From NCBI GenBank assembly GCA_003235365.1, contig QJWJ01000533.1, positions 1-49,538 of the forward strand: a stretch of 49,538 nucleotides of DNA, given 5' to 3'. The notes beneath the pieces were generated by a model that was not told where the DNA came from, did no database searches, and was given only the letters and a program-made list of their open reading frames with translations. The DNA is from Deltaproteobacteria bacterium. Lineage in GTDB: Bacteria; Myxococcota_A; Polyangia; Polyangiales; Polyangiaceae. The stretch's first letter is position 1. Each line of letters starts with the position of its first letter. Position numbers and translations under genes: made by a program. Shown here one piece after another: positions 25,917 through 34,377 of the stretch.

Positions 25917-27839
25917 ATGAGAACCTCAATTCGAAGCGCGTTGGCGTGCGCAGCCGCGGTGCTGATCGCATGTACACCTGAGCCAAAAAAACTGCGGCTC
26001 AAGGTGGGGGAAGTTTGTCGCCAGTCCGCCGACTGTTTCAGCAGCCACTGCGAACTGGCGGCTGATGCCCCTAAGAACAACCCGAACCTGCGCGTGTGCT
26101 GCAACGTTGAGTGCACGAAAAACTCCCGCTGCGACGGCGCGTATTGCCGGCCAACGTGTGTGGGCGAGGGCTGTCCGACCTCACTGAGTGAACTGGGAGC
26201 AGCGTGCGACTTCAGCAGTGATTGCGCGAGTGGATACTGCGAACCGGACCAATCCGGTGGCCTACAGTGCTGCGAGGACGACTGTAGTGCGCTGGGCCTC
26301 GCCTGCAGGTACGGCGCGTGCGACTGCCCCGCGGGATACACGACGTCGCCGAACTCCGGTACTTGCGTTCCACTGGAAGAAGTCGAGGGTTTCGACGATC
26401 TCGACCTCGACGGCCGTATGGTGTCGTTGGGCGACGGCGGACCGGGCACGACGAACCCCGACCCTGGAATCGTCTTCCCCGGGGGTGAGAACTCCGAGAA
26501 CGAGTTGCCCATCGTCGCTGGAGAAGACCCCGACGGCGGCCCGGGAGGCGCCCTACCCGCATGCGGAAACGGTCGCACCGACGCCCGCGAAGAGTGCGAC
26601 GGACAACTCGCTTGTACCTACGAATGCCTGCTCGCCAAATGCGGCAACAATCGCCTCGACCCCGGCGAAGAGTGTGAACCCCCTTCGACCGCCGCTTGCT
26701 CAGAGCATTGCCTCGCCCTGGGCTGCGGCAATGGTCGACTGGAAGACGGCGAAGAGTGCGATCCGCCGCTCGCCGGCAGCTGTGACGAGCATTGTCTGAT
26801 CCCCAAGTGCGGCAATCAGCGCGTTGATGGCGACGAGGAATGCGACCCACCAGCGGCGGGGCGCTGCGACAGCAAGTGCCGCGAGATCCAGTGCGGCAAC
26901 CGGCGCGTCGAAGACGGCGAAGGCTGCGATCCTCCGTTGTCCGGAGTGTGCGACGACACTTGCCGCCCAATTGGCTGTGGCGACGCGGTGGAAAAGGGTT
27001 CCGAAGAATGCGACCCACCCGAATGGGGCGTTTGCAGCGGCGACTGCAAGGACATCGTCTGCGGCAACGACCGCGTCGACGAGAGCGAAGAGTGCGACCC
27101 TCCCACAGTGGGCTCTTGCGACGAAACCTGCCACAGCATCGAATGTGGCAACAATCGCGTCGACGAGGGAGAAGAGTGCGATCCACCGACGCCCGGTTGG
27201 TGCAGCACGGATTGTCAAAACATCGATTGTGGCAATCAACGAATCGACCAAGGCGAGGCCTGCGAACCCGAAGGGCCATCCGACCCGAGTTGCTCGACGC
27301 TCTGCACGCCGATCGAAGGCAATACCATCACCATCTCCGCGTTCGACCAGAGCACGGAAGCCTGGCGCCTTCGAATGGCCGCGCCCGACTCTCTGCTGAT
27401 GACGAGCACCGTCCGACATTCGAATGATGACGGCTACCCGAAGCCGGGCAGCATGCTCATCACCGCGGGGTTCGATGCGCCCGGGCAGAAGCTCGAAGGG
27501 AGCCTTCGACTGAAATCACCCATCGATGTGTCCGGGTACCTGATCATCGCCCGTGTCCGCTTGGAGTCAGGCCTGGCAAGGACTGGCAGACCTGGCGCGA
27601 TCAAGCTATTCGCCAAGTCAGGGCCGAGTCTCGACTACGCCTCGGGACCGTGGGTCGAACTCGCACCTGCAAGCGAGTGGCTGGGCGTGGCGCTGGATCC
27701 CGCCAATCCGATGCTGCAGCCGGACAACTTCGACCCCCGCGACGTTCGCGAGGTCGGCTTGGAAGTGGCGACGTTCGCGGACTCGACCCTGGTCGAAAGC
27801 GCCGAACTCTACGTCGATTCCGTCGTGCTCGCACACTGA
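25917..27839 (+). CDS. lipoprotein with nine myxobacterial Cys-rich repeats
   Basis: The 640-residue product has a lipoprotein signal (AVLIAC, Cys19). An N-terminal Cys-rich region (residues about 35-140) carries patterns such as CRQSADCFSSHCELA and CEDDCSALGLACRYG. An acidic Gly/Asp/Asn linker leads to nine tandem units of about 27 residues at residues 216-463. Their consensus is CGNxRxDxGEECDPPxxGxC followed by DxxC, which matches the Myxococcus cysteine-rich repeat (also described as DUF4215-like). The C-terminal 170 residues form a beta-rich domain (LEGSLRLKSPIDVSGYLIIA) resembling a carbohydrate-binding jelly-roll. The gene is divergent from the kinase gene at 25701, across 215 bases. 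It is probably displayed on the cell surface; the ligand is unknown. Confidence 0.88.
   Translation: MRTSIRSALACAAAVLIACTPEPKKLRLKVGEVCRQSADCFSSHCELAADAPKNNPNLRVCCNVECTKNSRCDGAYCRPTCVGEGCPTSLSELGAACDFSSDCASGYCEPDQSGGLQCCEDDCSALGLACRYGACDCPAGYTTSPNSGTCVPLEEVEGFDDLDLDGRMVSLGDGGPGTTNPDPGIVFPGGENSENELPIVAGEDPDGGPGGALPACGNGRTDAREECDGQLACTYECLLAKCGNNRLDPGEECEPPSTAACSEHCLALGCGNGRLEDGEECDPPLAGSCDEHCLIPKCGNQRVDGDEECDPPAAGRCDSKCREIQCGNRRVEDGEGCDPPLSGVCDDTCRPIGCGDAVEKGSEECDPPEWGVCSGDCKDIVCGNDRVDESEECDPPTVGSCDETCHSIECGNNRVDEGEECDPPTPGWCSTDCQNIDCGNQRIDQGEACEPEGPSDPSCSTLCTPIEGNTITISAFDQSTEAWRLRMAAPDSLLMTSTVRHSNDDGYPKPGSMLITAGFDAPGQKLEGSLRLKSPIDVSGYLIIARVRLESGLARTGRPGAIKLFAKSGPSLDYASGPWVELAPASEWLGVALDPANPMLQPDNFDPRDVREVGLEVATFADSTLVESAELYVDSVVLAH
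26562..27305 (+). repeat. nine tandem coding repeats of about 81-84 bp
   Basis: Within the lipoprotein gene, nine units each begin TGCGGCAAC-like and contain GAAGAGTGCGA(T/C)CC(A/T)CC. The DNA copies are similar enough to suggest past expansion by unequal recombination. The sixth unit reads CGDAVEKGSEECDPP, and the ninth reads GEACEPEGP, so end and middle copies have diverged. Confidence 0.85.
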
Positions 27840-28037
27840 CGAGTCCGCAATGGCGCGGCCGTTCCACCCGGTCTCCACCGGCATCGGGGCAGCGAGCACC
27901 GGCGAAAACGCGCCTCATCGACGTCGCTGACGTTGCCCACCGAATCGCCGAATGGTCGGGGCTTTGACGGACGGGTCAAATCGGCGCCGGTCCATGGTAC
28001 GACCCTTGGACGCGTCATCGAACGAAGGGAGCCCCCC

Positions 28038-28856
28038 TTGGATCGCACGGAGACTCTGAAACATCGTCTGTACGTGATCATCTTCGAAGCCGATACGCCC
28101 GCGGGCAAGGCTTTCGACGTCGGATTGCTGATCGCGATTTGCATCAGCGTGCTGACCTTGATGCTCGAGAGTGTTCCGGAAATTGCCGCAGAACACGGCC
28201 GCGCGTTGCGCGTTGCCGAGTGGTTCATGACGGCTCTGTTTACCGTCGAGTACGGGTTGCGCGTCGCAACCAGCCCGCACCCGCTGCGCTACGCGAGAAG
28301 CTTCTTCGGCGTCGTCGACTTGATTTCGATCGTCCCTACGTACCTGAGCCTGTTCTTCACCGGAACGCAGGTGCTGACGGTAGTGAGATCGCTGAGGCTC
28401 CTGCGCGTCTTCCGCATCCTGAAGTTGGCGCAGTTCGTTCATGAAGCGCACACACTGGGGATCGCTTTGCGCAGGAGCTTCAGGAAAATCACCGTGTTCA
28501 TGGGTGCAGTCGTGACGATGATCGTGATCTTGGGCGCAGTGATGTATCTCGTCGAAGGCGACCGCGGCAGTTTCTCCAGCATGCCCAAGGCGATGTATTG
28601 GGCGATCGTCACCATGACGACGGTTGGCTACGGTGACATCGTGCCCACCACCCCAGCGGGCAAGTTCGTCGCCTCGGTCGTGATGCTGCTCGGCTACGGC
28701 ATCATCGCCGTGCCAACCGGGATCGTCTCAGCGGAGATCAGCGCAGCGCGCACCCAAGCCGCAAAGCCCAACCGTCATCACTGCCCCAACTGTACGTCAG
28801 ACGACCACGACCCGGACGCACAGTTCTGCAAACTGTGCGCGGCGCGGTTGACGTGA
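28038..28856 (+). CDS. six-transmembrane voltage-gated K+ channel with C-terminal zinc ribbon
   Basis: This 272-residue protein begins at a TTG at 28038, chosen because AAGGGAG lies six bases before it; a further upstream start adds only unstructured residues. Hydrophobic segments S1-S6 are visible, with S4-like arginines in VVRSLRLLRVFRILKLAQF. The pore loop carries the K+ selectivity filter TMTTVGYGDIVP, followed by S6 (FVASVVMLLGYGIIAVPTGI). The cytoplasmic tail ends with CPNC, a His/Asp-rich spacer and CKLC, a zinc-ribbon-like module. It follows the repeat lipoprotein gene after about 200 bases and may be independent. The channel call is secure; the ribbon's role is unknown. Confidence 0.94.
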   Translation: MDRTETLKHRLYVIIFEADTPAGKAFDVGLLIAICISVLTLMLESVPEIAAEHGRALRVAEWFMTALFTVEYGLRVATSPHPLRYARSFFGVVDLISIVPTYLSLFFTGTQVLTVVRSLRLLRVFRILKLAQFVHEAHTLGIALRRSFRKITVFMGAVVTMIVILGAVMYLVEGDRGSFSSMPKAMYWAIVTMTTVGYGDIVPTTPAGKFVASVVMLLGYGIIAVPTGIVSAEISAARTQAAKPNRHHCPNCTSDDHDPDAQFCKLCAARLT

Positions 28857-28876
28857 GAAGGTAACTCCGCACGAAC

Positions 28877-30292
28877 TCACAACCCGTGCTTTTTCATCAG
28901 ACGGTACAACACGTGACGATTGCGCAGCCCCAGCGCCACCGCTGCGCGCGTCGGGCTTCCGCCCGCGGCCTTCAGAGCGCTTTCGATGGTATCCTTGTCG
29001 AGTTCGATATCGGAGACTTGGGCGTTGGGGATCTCGAAGCGCAGCTGGGCTTCCAGCTCCGGGCTCACCGCGACGAAGCGGCCTTCACTCGAACTGGATG
29101 CGATCCGAAGCAACCGTTCCAGTTCGCGCGTGTTGTGAACGTAGACGTGGCGCAGCAAAAGCTCGGTCAAGCGAGGTTCGGTGAGCGGCTCGAATCCATC
29201 CGAATCCGTCGGGAGGAAGCGCTCACGCAAGGCCGGCTGCTGATTGACGATACGCTGCCACAGCCCGCGCATCAGCAGGGGCACGTCGCTCAGGCGCTCG
29301 GACAACTCCGGCACCTCGATGCGAACGGCAAAACGCGCCAAGAAGTCCGGCCGCAGTTCGTCCAAGGGACGATTGGTCATCCCAACGACCCTCAGATCGG
29401 AGCGTCGCGGACGCGGATCGCCGAGAGTCTGATATTCTCCTCCCGAATCCAATACACGCAGTAGGTGCGTCTGCTGTGCTTCGGGTAGCTCACCCATCTC
29501 GTCCAACAGCAGCGTGCCTCCATTCGCCTCGGCGATCAGACCCGCTCGGGCCGGCGAACCGACGTTGGGGTAGTTCTTTTCACAGCCAAAGAGCTCCGCG
29601 TCGATGAGCGTGTGCGGAAACGTCGCGGCATTGCGCGCAACGAGTGGGCCACGATTGCGCTCGGATAGCTTGTGGATCGCCCTGCCTGCCAGCTCTTTGC
29701 CGGCCCCTGATGGGCCGTGAATGAGGACGTGTGCCGTGCCTTGGGCTGCCTGGACGAGTCGTTGACGCAGCTCCCAGATGCCTTCGCTTTCGCCGATGAT
29801 GCCGCAGGAATCTGCCTCACCGAACGGAAACTCAAATCGCGGATCCGATAGCTCCGGCCACAACGCGCGGCGCCGGTCGACGAGCAGCACCAACGTGTCT
29901 TCGAGGGTCAACGTATCTCCGAGTTGCGCTTCTACACTCTGAATCGGCGTGCCGTTGTAGCGGAGCACACACCGCCCAACATTGTTAACCCGAACCCCGT
30001 CTCTAGTCGGTGTGATCTCGAGCTGATTACGCGAGATGTTCGGAGCTTGCAGTGAACCCGTTGGGTGTGGCACACCTGGGCGCTGTTCCATGAACTCCAG
30101 ACGTCGTACATCGCCGGCACCCGCGCCGCGACCCAGACTGCACGGTGACGCAACCAATGCGCTTTGACCGACGCGTGCTGGTTCGTGCGGGTACCAGGCA
30201 ATTACCAAGTGGGGTTCTGGTGGGCGTAACCTCTGCTGCGCTCGCGCCCAGGGCGCGCGCGCCACGACTTGGGTGGAATCTTGCGTCACCAT
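28877..30292 (-). CDS. FHA-domain enhancer-binding-like regulator lacking GAFTGA
   Basis: The product of about 471 residues has an N-terminal FHA-like phosphopeptide domain (NISRNQLEI, VNNVGRCVLRYNG, LGDTLTLEDTLVLLV). Then comes an AAA+ domain of the sigma54-activator type: Walker A GPSGAGKE, Walker B GGTLLLDEMGELP, and RFAVRIEVPELSER. Where such proteins carry the sigma54-contacting GAFTGA loop, this one reads NYPNVGSPARAG. The C-terminus is a Fis-like helix-turn-helix (ALKAAGGSPTRAAVALGLRN, then RHVLYRL). The start at 30292 leaves 85 bases to the divergent kinase gene; a longer N-terminus is possible. FHA plus adjacent kinase suggests control by phosphorylation, and the missing loop suggests action other than sigma54 activation. 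Confidence 0.88.
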   Translation of the reverse strand: MVTQDSTQVVARAPWARAQQRLRPPEPHLVIAWYPHEPARVGQSALVASPCSLGRGAGAGDVRRLEFMEQRPGVPHPTGSLQAPNISRNQLEITPTRDGVRVNNVGRCVLRYNGTPIQSVEAQLGDTLTLEDTLVLLVDRRRALWPELSDPRFEFPFGEADSCGIIGESEGIWELRQRLVQAAQGTAHVLIHGPSGAGKELAGRAIHKLSERNRGPLVARNAATFPHTLIDAELFGCEKNYPNVGSPARAGLIAEANGGTLLLDEMGELPEAQQTHLLRVLDSGGEYQTLGDPRPRRSDLRVVGMTNRPLDELRPDFLARFAVRIEVPELSERLSDVPLLMRGLWQRIVNQQPALRERFLPTDSDGFEPLTEPRLTELLLRHVYVHNTRELERLLRIASSSSEGRFVAVSPELEAQLRFEIPNAQVSDIELDKDTIESALKAAGGSPTRAAVALGLRNRHVLYRLMKKHGL

Positions 30293-30377
30293 TCCATTGC
30301 ACCGTCTTTCGACGCCCTGTGGGCGTCCCAAGCGAACTCGCTCCAATGCAATCTGTCGCAGGAAACTCTTCGTAGGT

Positions 30378-31331
30378 ATGGTACGCCATTGCATGGGCAA
30401 CGAGGACCTCCCCCAGAACGTTGGGGACATCATTGCAGGTCGTTACGGCCTCGACGGTGTTTTGGGTCAAGGGGGCATGGGCGTGGTCTTTGCCGCCACA
30501 CGGTTGCACGATGGTGCACCTGTAGCGCTGAAGTTCGTCAAAGACCTCACGAGCCGTGATGCGGAACGGTCCGTGCGGCGTTTGGTGCGCGAGGCCCGCG
30601 CTGCTCTGATGTTACGCAGTGTGCACGCGGTGCGCGTCCTCGAACTGGGCGCAACGCACGAGGGTACCCCATTCGTCGCGATGGAGCGCCTGCACGGCGA
30701 AACTGTCTCGTCACGATTGAACCGCGGCGTGATCGTTCCCCGCGAAGCGGCAGGGTTGATGGCGCAAGTGTGCACCGCGCTCGCCGAAGCCCATGCTTTG
30801 GGCTTGGTTCATCGCGACGTCAGCCCGGGCAACATCTTTCTGTGCGCGACCGGCGGCGATTCGTCGCTGGTGAAGGTGCTCGACTTTGGACTCACCAAAG
30901 ACACTTCCGAGCTCGTCTCGGACGTCACGCATCAGCACCACATCGCCGGGTCACCGCCGTACATGTCTCCAGAACAGGTCGGGCAAGGGCTACTGGATGG
31001 GCGTAGTGACCTCTGGTCGGTGGGCGTGGTACTGCAACAAATGGTTACCGGCGAGCTTCCGTTCACCGGCAATACCAGCGCAGATGTGTTCGCCGCGATC
31101 TTGACCCAACCTCCAAGGCCAGTACCCGATCGGGTCAGCGTGCCGCCAAGCCTGCTCGCGTTGCTGGCGCGTTGCCTTCGCAAGGATCCCCGAGAGCGCT
31201 TCTCCAACGCAGAAGAGCTTCGAAGTGCATTGCTGACAATCGCAGGTGAAGGTTCCAAGCCACCACCGTCGGGTGACGACAACGACACCACTACTGAGTT
31301 GTCCGACGCCCAACAACCCTGGCGACGCTGA
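30378..31331 (+). CDS. cytoplasmic Ser/Thr protein kinase
   Basis: The product of about 317 residues is essentially a bare kinase domain. It contains LGQGGMGVVFAA, Lys52 in ALKFVK, HRDVSPGN with Asp147, DFGLTKD with Asp169 and the SPEQ of the activation segment. It ends with a short disordered tail and has no membrane segment, unlike the two other kinases in the window. The ATG at 30378 is preferred; ATG at 30393 also precedes the kinase fold. It is divergent from the FHA regulator gene, with 85 bases between, so the pair may share control and the kinase may phosphorylate the FHA protein's partner. Its end overlaps the convergent protease gene by 41 bases. Confidence 0.93.
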   Translation: MVRHCMGNEDLPQNVGDIIAGRYGLDGVLGQGGMGVVFAATRLHDGAPVALKFVKDLTSRDAERSVRRLVREARAALMLRSVHAVRVLELGATHEGTPFVAMERLHGETVSSRLNRGVIVPREAAGLMAQVCTALAEAHALGLVHRDVSPGNIFLCATGGDSSLVKVLDFGLTKDTSELVSDVTHQHHIAGSPPYMSPEQVGQGLLDGRSDLWSVGVVLQQMVTGELPFTGNTSADVFAAILTQPPRPVPDRVSVPPSLLALLARCLRKDPRERFSNAEELRSALLTIAGEGSKPPPSGDDNDTTTELSDAQQPWRR

Positions 31332-32283
31332 GCAACAGCCCAGCGCACGCGGCGAGCCACCAGCGCTGTGAAGATGGTGTCGAGGGCGCCGGCCACGCCG
31401 ACGGCGCAACGTCGGCGATCGTGCAACTAGCCGGCTCGCGACTGAGCTCATCCGCACGACACGCATCGCTACTGAGCGCCGCATCGTTCAGCGGCGGGTT
31501 CGGGCAGACCGCAGGAGTGTGGGAGGGGGGAAAGACGGCGCAAATGCCGTTGACGTCGTCGGTGGTCAAGTCGGGGAGCACGAACCGCGCGGGGTCGTAC
31601 TCCGCAGCCATGACTGAGTAGGCGTCGTTCGAGTGGGCAAGGCCCAGATAGTGCCCAACTTCGTGCAGGATGACCGCACGAACCACTTCTTCGCGCTCCG
31701 CGGCGACCTTGCGACGCACGTAGTCGGCGTTGAGTTTGACGTCGGCATCGACGATCACGGCAGCCTCAGGGAGGTACTTGACCGTCGTGAATCCCAAAGC
31801 CTCTTCGTCCTCTTTGGGCCAGTCCGAAATGAAGAAGAAGACGCTCACGTTCTGTCGCGGATCGATCTCGCAATACAGAGGTGATGAGGCCTCGACGACG
31901 CCCATGCTCTGGACGAGAAATCCAGGGCGTCCTGCGCCGCAATCGACACTTCCCCACTTGTGAAAGGCGTCGAGCACCATCGCTTCGAACTGAATGTCGT
32001 TCAAACCAACGGTGGCACCACTGCCCGCCGCGATCGCGAATGACAAGCACGGCGTATCGTAGGACAACTCACGCCCCTCGGTGACGCACTCGTTCGTCGT
32101 TTCGCGCTGACACGTCTTGGAGCGGTCGTCCTTGCACGTCCGCTGGCGACAGTATGCGCCTGCCTGTGCAGCCCAGGTCAGAACGGCAAGCACGAAACCA
32201 CGAGCAAGCCACAATCGATGAGGCGATGTAAGTGCCGTGGGCGAGCGGGTTTCGCAGGCTCTTCGCAAGCGGGCTTCTGTCAT
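31291..32283 (-). CDS. matrixin-like zinc metalloprotease with C-terminal membrane anchor
   Basis: The 330-residue product begins at the ATG at 32283 with a signal peptide (RLWLARGFVLAVLTWAAQAGA). The metzincin zinc site is clear: HEVGHYLGLAHSND supplies His207, catalytic Glu208, His211 and His217. SVMAAEYDP gives the Met-turn (Met225). Several cysteines near the N-terminus probably form disulfides. A late cysteine, a Pro/Ser linker, a hydrophobic helix (WWLAACAGLLLSVARVV) and terminal arginines resemble a MYXO-CTERM sorting tail. The protease is therefore exported and anchored or processed. It overlaps the kinase gene tail-to-tail. The substrate is unknown. Confidence 0.9.
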   Translation of the reverse strand: MTEARLRRACETRSPTALTSPHRLWLARGFVLAVLTWAAQAGAYCRQRTCKDDRSKTCQRETTNECVTEGRELSYDTPCLSFAIAAGSGATVGLNDIQFEAMVLDAFHKWGSVDCGAGRPGFLVQSMGVVEASSPLYCEIDPRQNVSVFFFISDWPKEDEEALGFTTVKYLPEAAVIVDADVKLNADYVRRKVAAEREEVVRAVILHEVGHYLGLAHSNDAYSVMAAEYDPARFVLPDLTTDDVNGICAVFPPSHTPAVCPNPPLNDAALSSDACRADELSREPASCTIADVAPSAWPAPSTPSSQRWWLAACAGLLLSVARVVGRRTTQ

Positions 32284-32310
32284 GGCGGTGACGTCTCCGT
32301 GAAAGCACTT

Positions 32311-32323
32311 GCTCACAGTGAGC
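32311..32323. promoter_or_regulatory. GCTCAC-A-GTGAGC operator-like palindrome
   Basis: A perfect 6-bp inverted repeat around one central base lies 28 bases upstream of the protease start (32283, minus strand). The position fits an operator. No regulator can be assigned. Confidence 0.3.
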
Positions 32324-32567
32324 GAGCACGTACAGCTTAAACCCACCGCCGCCAATGGGTGCACGGAAGCGCATGTCATTCACTTCTCGCGTCCATCGTG
32401 ACGGCAACGTCAAACGTTCACTGAAGCGCCCGGTGCACAGCAATACCAACGCTCTACCCGTGCAACTTCGTGCAAGCCCCAATCCTCGGCCCGTGCGAAG
32501 CCGGTTGTGGACGCGCTTGGCTCGAAATGCGGCTCTTTGGAAGGCCCCAGCGCAACACGATTCCAGC

Positions 32568-32747
32568 TCACGCCAGCGTCGCTCGACTCAGTGCCCGACC
32601 CAGAGTCGCCACCAAGTCGCTAGGAGTGAACGGCTTGGCCACGAACTCGACGCCACCGGCAATCTCGGCGCTGAGTCGATCGTCTTCGGAGTAACCGGAC
32701 ATCGACACGACTGGCACGTCCCCCCGGGAGCTCGTTGGGTGTCGGCG
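32568..32747 (-). pseudogene. C-terminal fragment of a response-regulator receiver domain
   Basis: On the minus strand, about 59 codons ending at the TGA at 32568 read VPVVSMSGYSEDDRL, then VEFVAKPFTPSDLVATLGRA. This is the second half of a receiver domain: the conserved Ser/Thr switch region, the lysine in AKPF and the final helix. Upstream, no frame contains the acidic pocket or the phosphoacceptor aspartate, and the translation becomes Arg/Pro-rich nonsense. It is probably a decayed remnant, perhaps of a hybrid histidine kinase, because a weak PAS-like stretch (APVAIAADDGRIRAD) occurs at about 32820 in another frame. Confidence 0.65.
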
Positions 32748-33156
32748 GGCGAGGGAGCGTGTCGGCGGTGGTGAGAGACTCCTCGAGCCGCATCGACAGT
32801 AACGCCAGTCTCTCGTCAGTCAGCGCGGATCCGTCCGTCGTCCGCCGCTATCGCGACGGGTGCTCCGACGTGGACGGCCAACGGCACAAAGCGATAACGG
32901 GCAGACAACCGCTGACCTCGAAACGCGACCCACGGAGAAGACTTCGGCAACGCCTCGAATCGACGCGACGCCACTCGCCGAGACGGAGCTCGGCTCGTCA
33001 GACCTGCGACGCGCGCAGCGGCACGCGACGACACGCCCTTACAGCCGCTCTGCAGCAGGGGCTCGCCGTGCAGCGACGACGATTGCGTGGACGATCTCGT
33101 TCACACAACCCGCGCACGGCAACGCGCCGAGGTGTGAGGTTGTCCTCGTTTGGCGC
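32748..33156. other. gene-poor stretch, possibly decayed sensor gene
   Basis: No intact gene is visible. A minus-strand frame at 32816-33034 has one PAS-like phrase near its end, but the rest looks random. Together with the receiver fragment at 32568-32747, it may be the debris of one hybrid kinase gene. Confidence 0.3.
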
Positions 33157-34371
33157 TCAGGGGTTGAGCGCGAAACAATAGAAACCGCCGTAGCCGCCGC
33201 CATCACCGACGGTCTTCGTGCCGTTGGCTCCGGGAGGTCCAGCCTCGACGATGAAGACGCCCGGAGCGCAACCCGCCTCGTCCAAAGCGGAGATCCAATG
33301 GGAGAGGTCGCCAATACTGCCCGTCGGAAAACCGCCACCGAAACCGCCAAAGTCGAAACCACCGCCTGGCGCGCCGCCAGCACCGAAGCCCATGCCGAAG
33401 CCACCCATTCCGAACTGGCCCATGCCGGTCGGCCATGGGTGACCAACTCGCGGCGCGCCGCTCGGTTCGGCACTCGTCCAATCGTTGCACGTCGCTGCAG
33501 CAACGTCGCCACCTTCAGTGAACAGACGACCGTCTTCGCCGCTTCCGGTGAGCATGTCGTGGTTGTCCACGAGTTCGCCATCAGGGGCATGATTGGGGAC
33601 GCCGTCTTCGTTGGGCAGATCCATCTCGATTTCGGGATCGATGCCTTCGGGGCGTTGGTTGATGAGCGCGTCGAGGTCGAGCGCGATGACCCGTCCGAGA
33701 CGGTCGTACCAAGGACCGTTACCGATGCGATCGCGGGCGTCGACGGTCGACGTACTGAGAAACGCACGCCATTCCTTGGCGCTCGACCCCACCATCGAGC
33801 GTTCCGCGATCTCCGCACAGATCTTGTCGGCACCACTCAAACCGTCCGCCTCACCGTAGCGCAAGTCACCACCAAAGCCGTCCGGGCTCCCGGAGAGGGC
33901 TTGAAGGGCGGCGAGGCTCGTAATGAAAAACGAAAACGGCTCGAGCGAGTCCAGGTCAGTCGTCCCCGGTCCCGGCGTGTCCGGCCCCGGCGCAGAAGAC
34001 GTTCCAGCAGGGACGGTTGGCTCGCCGGGCGCAACCGGCTGTGTCGGTGAAACAGAGGGCGCGATCGGGGTCTGGGGTTCAACCCCAGAGCTCGGAAGGG
34101 GAGAGGACTGGCTTCCCCCGGGCGAAACGGGAGCAACTCCGGGAGGCGTCCCCGGACCGGTTGCGCTCGCGCCGGGAGATCCCACCACACTAGGGTTCGG
34201 CGACGTTTCCACGGGGGAAGGTGTTTGAAAACCCGGCTCCGTTCCTGACGGCATCTCGCCCACGCCGGGCCCGCTCGACACGGCAGGCGCTATCTCCGAG
34301 GTACCGTCATCGGCCTCCGAGCAAGAAAGAACGGTGAAAGGGACCAGCAGCCAAGCTGAGCTTCGTCGCAT
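33157..34371 (-). CDS. lipoprotein with endostatin/DUF1554-like C-terminal domain
   Basis: The 404-residue product begins at the ATG at 34371 behind GAGGAG. The lipobox is LSC (FTVLSC, Cys17 from this start). About 110 residues of Pro/Gly/Ser linker follow. The C-terminal domain (about residues 145-404) carries FFITSLAALQALSGSPDGFG, GADKICAEIAERS, EWRAFLSTS, GPWYDRLGR and TCNDWTSAEP, and ends with GGYGGFYCFA. This order resembles the collagen-endostatin/DUF1554 lectin-like fold seen in myxobacterial and leptospiral lipoproteins. A Gly/Phe-rich insertion at about 310-345 (GMGGFGMGFGAGG) is unusual within such a domain. It is probably surface exposed; binding partners are unknown. Confidence 0.78.
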   Translation of the reverse strand: MRRSSAWLLVPFTVLSCSEADDGTSEIAPAVSSGPGVGEMPSGTEPGFQTPSPVETSPNPSVVGSPGASATGPGTPPGVAPVSPGGSQSSPLPSSGVEPQTPIAPSVSPTQPVAPGEPTVPAGTSSAPGPDTPGPGTTDLDSLEPFSFFITSLAALQALSGSPDGFGGDLRYGEADGLSGADKICAEIAERSMVGSSAKEWRAFLSTSTVDARDRIGNGPWYDRLGRVIALDLDALINQRPEGIDPEIEMDLPNEDGVPNHAPDGELVDNHDMLTGSGEDGRLFTEGGDVAAATCNDWTSAEPSGAPRVGHPWPTGMGQFGMGGFGMGFGAGGAPGGGFDFGGFGGGFPTGSIGDLSHWISALDEAGCAPGVFIVEAGPPGANGTKTVGDGGGYGGFYCFALNP

Positions 34372-34377
34372 CAACAC

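Noticed and set aside
30293..30377. Sigma54 promoter between the FHA regulator and the kinase
   Set aside because: No TGGCAC-N5-TTGC pattern was found in the 85-base gap.
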